NCBI GenBank assembly: GCA_004294385.1
Contig: REAP01000021.1
Span: forward strand, 1-52,894
Direction of reading: 5' to 3'
Length of the DNA stretch: 52,894 bases
Source of the DNA: Oscillatoriales cyanobacterium
GTDB taxonomy: Bacteria > Cyanobacteriota > Cyanobacteriia > Cyanobacteriales > Microcoleaceae
In this document: piece after piece, positions 48,890-52,894 of the stretch
How the letters are laid out: every line of letters starts with the position of its first letter
Numbering within the stretch: position 1 is the stretch's first letter
Notes under the pieces: model-generated
What the model saw: only the letters and a program-made list of their open reading frames with translations
What the model was told of the DNA's origin: nothing
The model's database searches: none
Position numbers and translations under genes: made by a program

Positions 48890-49417
48890 GTGACTTCAGA
48901 AAAACTAGAAATTGTTCAGGCTGAATACCAAACTGGCAAAATCGCCTTTGAGAGTGGCCGATATGCTCAAGCTGTCAAGAGTTTAGAAACTGCTAGGGGT
49001 TTAGTCGATCGCAATTCCCGTCTAGGTGGCGAGGTGCAAATGTGGCTAGTGACAGCCTACGAAGCCTCTGGTAATACAGAAAGCGCGATCGGGCTTTGTC
49101 GCCAACTCACCCGCCATCCGCGCCAAGAAACCCGCCAACAAGCAAAACGGCTGCTGTTCATTCTCGAAGCACCAAAACTCAGCATCCCTGACGAATGGAT
49201 GGTAAAAATTCCCGATCTCACAGCACTAGAAGAAAACGAATCTTCAAGTTTTCAAGTAGGGCCGGGAGTATCCTTTGTCAAGCCGACAATTCCGAAACGA
49301 AATGCCATAGACGAACCTGTAGATTTTAGTCAAGTTAATACGCAGGATAATCGATTTATTTGGGTGGCATTAATTGCGATAGCTTTGATTTTAGCTGGCT
49401 TGTTTATTAATTATTAA
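48890..49417 (+). CDS. TPR protein with C-terminal membrane anchor
   Basis: 175 residues from the GTG at 48890, before which GGGTGGGGG could act as ribosome site. An upstream TTG at 48869 would add seven unlikely residues (MGIGWGL). Residues 8-85 contain two tetratricopeptide-like helical pairs (AEYQTGKIAFESGRYAQAVKSL, MWLVTAYEASGNTESAI). A linker follows, and a C-terminal transmembrane helix (about 155-173, WVALIAIALILAGLFI) closes the protein. This is a tail-anchored topology. Its partner is unknown, and it may be co-transcribed with ssb. Confidence 0.75.
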   Translation: MTSEKLEIVQAEYQTGKIAFESGRYAQAVKSLETARGLVDRNSRLGGEVQMWLVTAYEASGNTESAIGLCRQLTRHPRQETRQQAKRLLFILEAPKLSIPDEWMVKIPDLTALEENESSSFQVGPGVSFVKPTIPKRNAIDEPVDFSQVNTQDNRFIWVALIAIALILAGLFINY

Positions 49418-49437
49418 GCAGATGACTAATTATTGTG

Positions 49438-49458
49438 GAACAGGCATCTTGCCTGTTC
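49438..49458. terminator. Perfect hairpin after the TPR gene
   Basis: GAACAGGCA-TCT-TGCCTGTTC, a perfect 9-bp stem with a 3-base loop, 21 bases after the stop. AAAACAGGCTTTT follows. It could terminate transcription or be one of the many dispersed CAGGCA repeats. Confidence 0.45.
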
Positions 49459-49485
49459 AAAACAGGCTTTTATGGAGACAACCCA

Positions 49486-49990
49486 ATGGCTTTTAGCAAT
49501 TATAAAAGTATCAGCGCCGTCGCCAAGGAATTCTAGATTAATTACCTGCGGGATAACTTCATTATCGAAACAGAATTTGCAGTCAGCGACATTTTTCGGA
49601 TAATGGGCGAGGATATTGCACGATATTATGTGGATTTGTCCGCAGTACGCAACACAGTCGCGATCGACTTTATATTTGCTGTTTATCAACAAAGTAGCTG
49701 ATGATTTAACTGAATTACGATTAAAATTTGACCCCAAACTTTTAGAGAGTTTTGAATCATGGTTTAAAGATATTACTCAAGAAAATGAAGAAACTGTTCA
49801 ATCTTCCGTCAGCCTCGAAACAGCAGCAAGCGCAGGTGCAGAAATCCCGTTTATTTCTAAACAGTAAAGTTTTGGCTGAAGATGTTACTTACGCTGGAGA
49901 TTTTACAGCGTTTGAAGTCGCCCGACGCGGAGACAGTGAAACGCATTATTTCTGGAGTTCAGCAGATGGCTGGGGATTGATTGATGCACT
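49486..49990 (+). pseudogene. Decayed gene, stop- and frame-broken
   Basis: Starting at ATG 49486 the translation reads MAFSNYKSISAVAKEF, then an in-frame TAG at 49534, then coding-like sequence (NYLRDNFIIETEFAVSDIFR) to TGA at 49699. Coding-like sequence then continues in the next frame (NKVADDLTELRLKFDPKLLE) to 49867, and in the third frame (VLAEDVTYAGDFTAFEVARR) to about 49990. The opening resembles a large family of cyanobacterial hypothetical proteins (MAFSxxK...I). The three-frame progression suggests an old gene with at least one stop and two frameshifts, or several fragments. I cannot assign a function. Confidence 0.5.
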
Positions 49991-49998
49991 TCAACTAA

Positions 49999-50144
49999 AG
50001 AAACCGGGTTTTTCGCAGTTTTTCTGTGGTGTATCGATATTCTCGGAAAAAACCCGGTTTCTGGCCACGCATAAAACCGAAGAAACCGGGTTTTTCGCAG
50101 TTTTTCTGTGGTGTATCGATATTCTCGGAAAAAACCCGGTTTCT
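49999..50144. repeat. Two tandem AGAAACCGGGTTTTT palindromes
   Basis: Inverted arms at 49999-50013 / 50048-50062 and again at 50081-50095 / 50130-50144. The unit period is 82 bases, and the loops contain GGTGTATCGATATTCTCGG in both. The two units are nearly identical, so the duplication is recent. The pair ends 55 bases before the pmbA-like start and related copies lie at 45598-45661. Confidence 0.9.
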
Positions 50145-50199
50145 GGCCACACCCAAAATCGCTAAAATAGAACAAAGACCAACCAGAAAGGCGATTATT

Positions 50200-51504
50200 G
50201 TGAGCGATTCCACCATAGAACAGATATTGAAATTGGCATCTGGGCGCGCCGATAGCGCTGAAGTATACTACCTCTCCAGTCAAGACACGCCGATCGAATT
50301 TGAGAACAATCGCCTCAAATCCCTCCAAACCAAAGCCCTCCGAGGTGTCGCACTCCGACTGATTCACAACGGCAAAATCGGCTTTGCTAGTTCCACCGAT
50401 TTAACGCGGATAGACGATTTAGTCGATGCAGCCATTCAAACCGCCGAAATAGGCGATGCCGCCGAATTTGAACTCGCCTCCAACTTCCACCTAACCACCC
50501 CGGAAACCACCTACATTCCGCCCACAACCGCTGAATTAGTCGAAAACGGCAAAAACCTCATCGAGCAAGTTCACGCCTACAATCCCGATATTATCGTCGA
50601 TGTGGGCTTTCACGTCCGCAGCGGCCGCGTCACCATTGCCACGACGCGAGATGTGTATGCCCAAAGAAGCAGCCAAATAGTCAGCGCCACGATCGCAGGC
50701 AATTTGGTAGTAGGAGAAGACTTTATGCAAGCATACAGTTATGATGTGGCGCGCGATCGACCGATAGACACCGAAAGCATCCTCCAAAAACTCCTCGAAA
50801 AATACCGCAGTGCCGAAAATTCAGCCACCATCAGCAGCGGTTCCTACCCAGTATTATTCACCCCCAATGCCGCCGCCAGCACCCTCGGTAGCCTATTTAA
50901 TACCATCCTTTCCGGGCAAACCGTCGTTCAAAAATCATCTCCCCTAGCCAACAAAATCGGCGAAACCTTATTTGACGAACGCTTTAGCTTTTTTGAAGAT
51001 CCAACTTTAGGCCCTTCTGCTTGTCCCTTTGACGACGAAGGTACTCCCACCACCCGGAAAGTCTTGATTGACAAAGGTACTGTCACCGGATTTTACTGGG
51101 ATCGCAGATGGGCAGCGCGTGGAGGTGTAGAATCTACAGGCAATGGTTTTCGTGGCGGATTGTCTCGCCCAGGCCCGAATTTGACTAACTTTTGCATTTC
51201 CCCCGGCAATACTCCTATTCAAGAATTGATTGCTAGCATGGACGAAGGCTTAATAGTAGAGGAGGTTCTAGGTGCCGGTCAATCCAATCAATTAGCTGGC
51301 GAATTTTCGGTTAATTTGGCTTTAGGTTATAAAGTAGAAAAAGGCAAAATTGTCGGTCGTGTCAAGAATACAATGGTGGCAGGCAGCATTTTTGAAGCCT
51401 TTAAAAATTTGGTAGATTTGAGTAGCGAATCCCAATGGGTAGGCGGCGGGGCATATTTACCTAGTATCTTATTTCAACAGTTGGGTGTGGCCTCTAGGCA
51501 ATAA
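50200..51504 (+). CDS. pmbA: PmbA/TldD family protein
   Basis: 434 residues from the GTG at 50200, before which AGAAAGG lies 9 bases upstream. Earlier in-frame codons run through the palindromic repeats and are not credible. N-terminal block: AEVYYLSSQDTPIEFENNRL and GVALRLIHNGKIGFASSTDL. C-terminal beta domain: FFEDPTLGPSACPFDDEGTP, TRKVLIDKGTVTGFYWDRRW, and a GGAYLPSILFQQLGVASRQ end. I see no HExxxH zinc motif, which fits PmbA (the non-catalytic partner) and not TldD. Together they form a protease that matures peptide products. The subtype is fairly likely. Confidence 0.8.
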   Translation: MSDSTIEQILKLASGRADSAEVYYLSSQDTPIEFENNRLKSLQTKALRGVALRLIHNGKIGFASSTDLTRIDDLVDAAIQTAEIGDAAEFELASNFHLTTPETTYIPPTTAELVENGKNLIEQVHAYNPDIIVDVGFHVRSGRVTIATTRDVYAQRSSQIVSATIAGNLVVGEDFMQAYSYDVARDRPIDTESILQKLLEKYRSAENSATISSGSYPVLFTPNAAASTLGSLFNTILSGQTVVQKSSPLANKIGETLFDERFSFFEDPTLGPSACPFDDEGTPTTRKVLIDKGTVTGFYWDRRWAARGGVESTGNGFRGGLSRPGPNLTNFCISPGNTPIQELIASMDEGLIVEEVLGAGQSNQLAGEFSVNLALGYKVEKGKIVGRVKNTMVAGSIFEAFKNLVDLSSESQWVGGGAYLPSILFQQLGVASRQ

Positions 51505-51529
51505 ACAGTTAACAGTTGAAAGCTACTCG

Positions 51530-51642
51530 TTACCAGGCTCTGCCTGGTAATGCAGATCGTGAGGCTCCGCCTCGAATTTGCATCAAAGCTTAGGAGGCAG
51601 AGCCTCTGGACATGGGTTCCCAGGCAGAGCCTGGGAACCAGT
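51530..51642. repeat. Cluster of CAGGC/GCCTG palindromes
   Basis: TTACCAGGC-TCT-GCCTGGTAA (51530-51550), then GAGGCTCCGCCTC, then AGGAGGCAGAGCCTC, then GGTTCCCAGGC-AGA-GCCTGGGAACC at the end. Four different small hairpins are packed within 113 bases between pmbA and the DUF3153 gene. Confidence 0.85.
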
Positions 51643-51662
51643 TAAACAGGGAAAAAATAATA

Positions 51663-52484
51663 ATGAAAGAGCAAATTGTCAACAATGAAACTGGGAAAAG
51701 GAAAAAGCACTTCTTGTTTCTTTTACCTTTTGTTTTGTGCCTTTTAACTTTAGTGACTGGCTGCGTTCAGTATGATGTCGGAGTCAACTTTGAAAGTCAA
51801 ACTCGCGGCGAAATTGTGCAGCACATTAAGCTGGGCGAACGGCTGACGAGCTTCAGCAGCGAGATTGTTGGAGATTGGTTGGAGAGTATAGAACGTAGAG
51901 TGCGCTCTTTGGATGGGAAAACTAAACGGCTTTCTGAAGGAGAAGTTTTAGTGACTATTCCTTTTAACAATGGCGCAGAGTTAGAGGAAAAATTTAATGA
52001 GTTTTACAACCCGGCACAAACCAACAAATCTAGGTTTGCAATCCCACTAGAAACGGATTTGCCGAAGTTTGAGTCTCACTTGAATGTCAAACAGAATAAT
52101 TTGTTGTTGGTGTTGCGAAATCGGTTGAGTTTGGAGTTGGATTTGCGATCGATTTCTCTGCTTTCTGCTAACGGTGATATGCTGCTGAGTCCTGGGGGAC
52201 TTTTGGAGTTAGACTTTAGTTTGAACACGCCTTGGGGAGCCGAAAGTATTGAAACTGCCCCTGGTGCGCTGGTTCCCGCAAGCTATGCAGAGGGAAAACA
52301 GTTGGTTTGGAAGTTGAAACCGGGAGAAATTAATTATCTAGAGGCTACATTCTGGATTCCCAGTCCGGTAGGAATTGGTACAGTGATTATTGCTTTATTA
52401 GTTTTTGCTGGTATTGGTTTGAAATATCAAGTTTTGCCAGCAATTGGTATTGGGGCGAAAACGCCGAAAATCGCCGAAACCTAA
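51663..52484 (+). CDS. DUF3153-type lipoprotein
   Basis: 273 residues from the ATG at 51663. The frame is open further upstream, but that part lies in repeat sequence. A signal peptide with hydrophobic core (LFLLPFVLCLLTLVTGC) ends in a lipobox VTGC, so the mature N-terminal Cys is probably lipidated. The body is a mostly beta domain (YDVGVNFESQTRGEIVQHI). A C-terminal transmembrane helix (about 232-250, IGTVIIALLVFAGIGL) and short tail close it. The pattern matches the cyanobacterial DUF3153 family, whose function is unknown. Confidence 0.75.
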   Translation: MKEQIVNNETGKRKKHFLFLLPFVLCLLTLVTGCVQYDVGVNFESQTRGEIVQHIKLGERLTSFSSEIVGDWLESIERRVRSLDGKTKRLSEGEVLVTIPFNNGAELEEKFNEFYNPAQTNKSRFAIPLETDLPKFESHLNVKQNNLLLVLRNRLSLELDLRSISLLSANGDMLLSPGGLLELDFSLNTPWGAESIETAPGALVPASYAEGKQLVWKLKPGEINYLEATFWIPSPVGIGTVIIALLVFAGIGLKYQVLPAIGIGAKTPKIAET

Positions 52485-52656
52485 AGCAGTTGACGGTTTG
52501 GATATTGCAGTTCTATGAATCCAGCTTGGCTCATGGGACTGGAAATAGTAAAGGAGGCGATCGAATATTTCAAATTGACTTCTAGGATACATTGATTAAT
52601 TGACCTGACTTGATATTATAAAAATAATTTTTTATTTGTAGGTTGGGTTGAGGAAT

Positions 52657-52894
52657 GATATCAATTCTGGTAACATCGGAATGATAGAAACGGAGGACAC
52701 GGCATTGTCGTTTCCGTACCCGGATAAATTGTAGGGAAACGGCACTGCCCATAGGTGTCAACTTAAGGTACAACCAATAGTCCGACAGGGGTTTCAACCC
52801 CTGTCTCAAAGCGCAAGTCCTCTCAAAGAGGACTGAAGAGTTACTTAATGTGTATGGGTTTGACACAAATCGACCGTCAGTTTCAACTGACTTT
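52657..52894. mobile_element. MITE-like element, copy 4, cut by the window end
   Basis: ATCAATTCTGGTAACATCGG and the GACACGGCATTG palindrome precede CCCATAGGTGTCAACTTAAG at 52748-52767. The interior follows with CAGGGGTTTCAACCCCTGTC and AGTCCTCTCAAAGAGGACT, then CAGTTTCAACTGACTTT, shared with 35034-35167. The right end lies outside the window. The 52485-52656 part of the gap shows no gene. Confidence 0.8.

Noticed and set aside
50026..50199. N-terminal extension of the PmbA-like protein
   Set aside because: The extra 58 residues are encoded by the two tandem palindromes (KKPGFSQFF repeated), so the GTG at 50200 is the better start.

Overview
The window is a chromosomal segment of a cyanobacterium, most likely a filamentous Oscillatoriales (Microcoleus/Oscillatoria type). 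The signs are very frequent GCGATCGC/CGATCG (HIP1-like) sites, cyanobacterial families (DUF3082, DUF3153, long HflX, MreBCD, PEP-CTERM and DUF4347-RTX proteins), and a heavy load of short palindromic and tandem repeats between genes. No tRNA or rRNA gene was seen. This species-level guess is inference from the sequence alone.

Layout. 0-2.5 kb: a minus-strand cluster of two DUF488 proteins, a probable dual-OB protein and a small coiled-coil protein. 2.5-8.5 kb: housekeeping genes DUF3082, ispE and rsmA (minus), then galK and hflX (plus). hflX has ATC where its start codon should be. 8.5-9.9 kb: a solitary tnpB element. 10-18 kb: a proline-rich PEP-CTERM protein, grxC-gshB (glutathione), an oxidoreductase, an alpha/beta hydrolase, a soluble histidine kinase, a VOC protein and a serine-recombinase-like protein. 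Between the oxidoreductase and the hydrolase lies a broken C-terminal copy of the WYL regulator found at 44-45 kb. 18.5-25.6 kb: two giant tandem paralogues (DUF4347, beta-helix, Pro-Thr tract, RTX repeats), separated by a palindromic MITE-like element. 26.5-29.7 kb: a membrane protein and a family-39-type glycosyltransferase.

29.7-45.5 kb is a complete-looking type III-B CRISPR-Cas island: a 26-repeat array, cas2, cas1, a Csx18-like membrane protein, a Csm6-like CARF-HEPN ribonuclease, and the Cmr cassette cas10-cmr3-cmr4-cmr5-cmr6/cmr1. A divergent WYL regulator follows. cmr6 and cmr1 are fused in one gene, and no cas6 is present. Cas10 keeps its GGDD motif and Csm6 keeps RX4H, so cyclic-oligoadenylate signalling is expected. 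The island is modular: the array and adaptation genes are bracketed by GGGGCGGGTT tandem repeats, and the Cmr cassette is bracketed by inverted copies of a small GGTGCG hairpin.

45.6-52.9 kb: mreB-mreC-mreD (minus), ssb, a TPR membrane protein, a decayed gene, a PmbA/TldD protein, a DUF3153 lipoprotein, and a further MITE copy cut by the window end.

The best leads for novelty are the Cmr6-Cmr1 fusion with its CARF-HEPN/Csx18 signalling arm, the non-random pattern at the terminal repeat base in the array, the hflX ATC start, the decayed WYL copy about 30 kb from its parent, the nested-palindrome MITE family, and the DUF488/dual-OB cluster.
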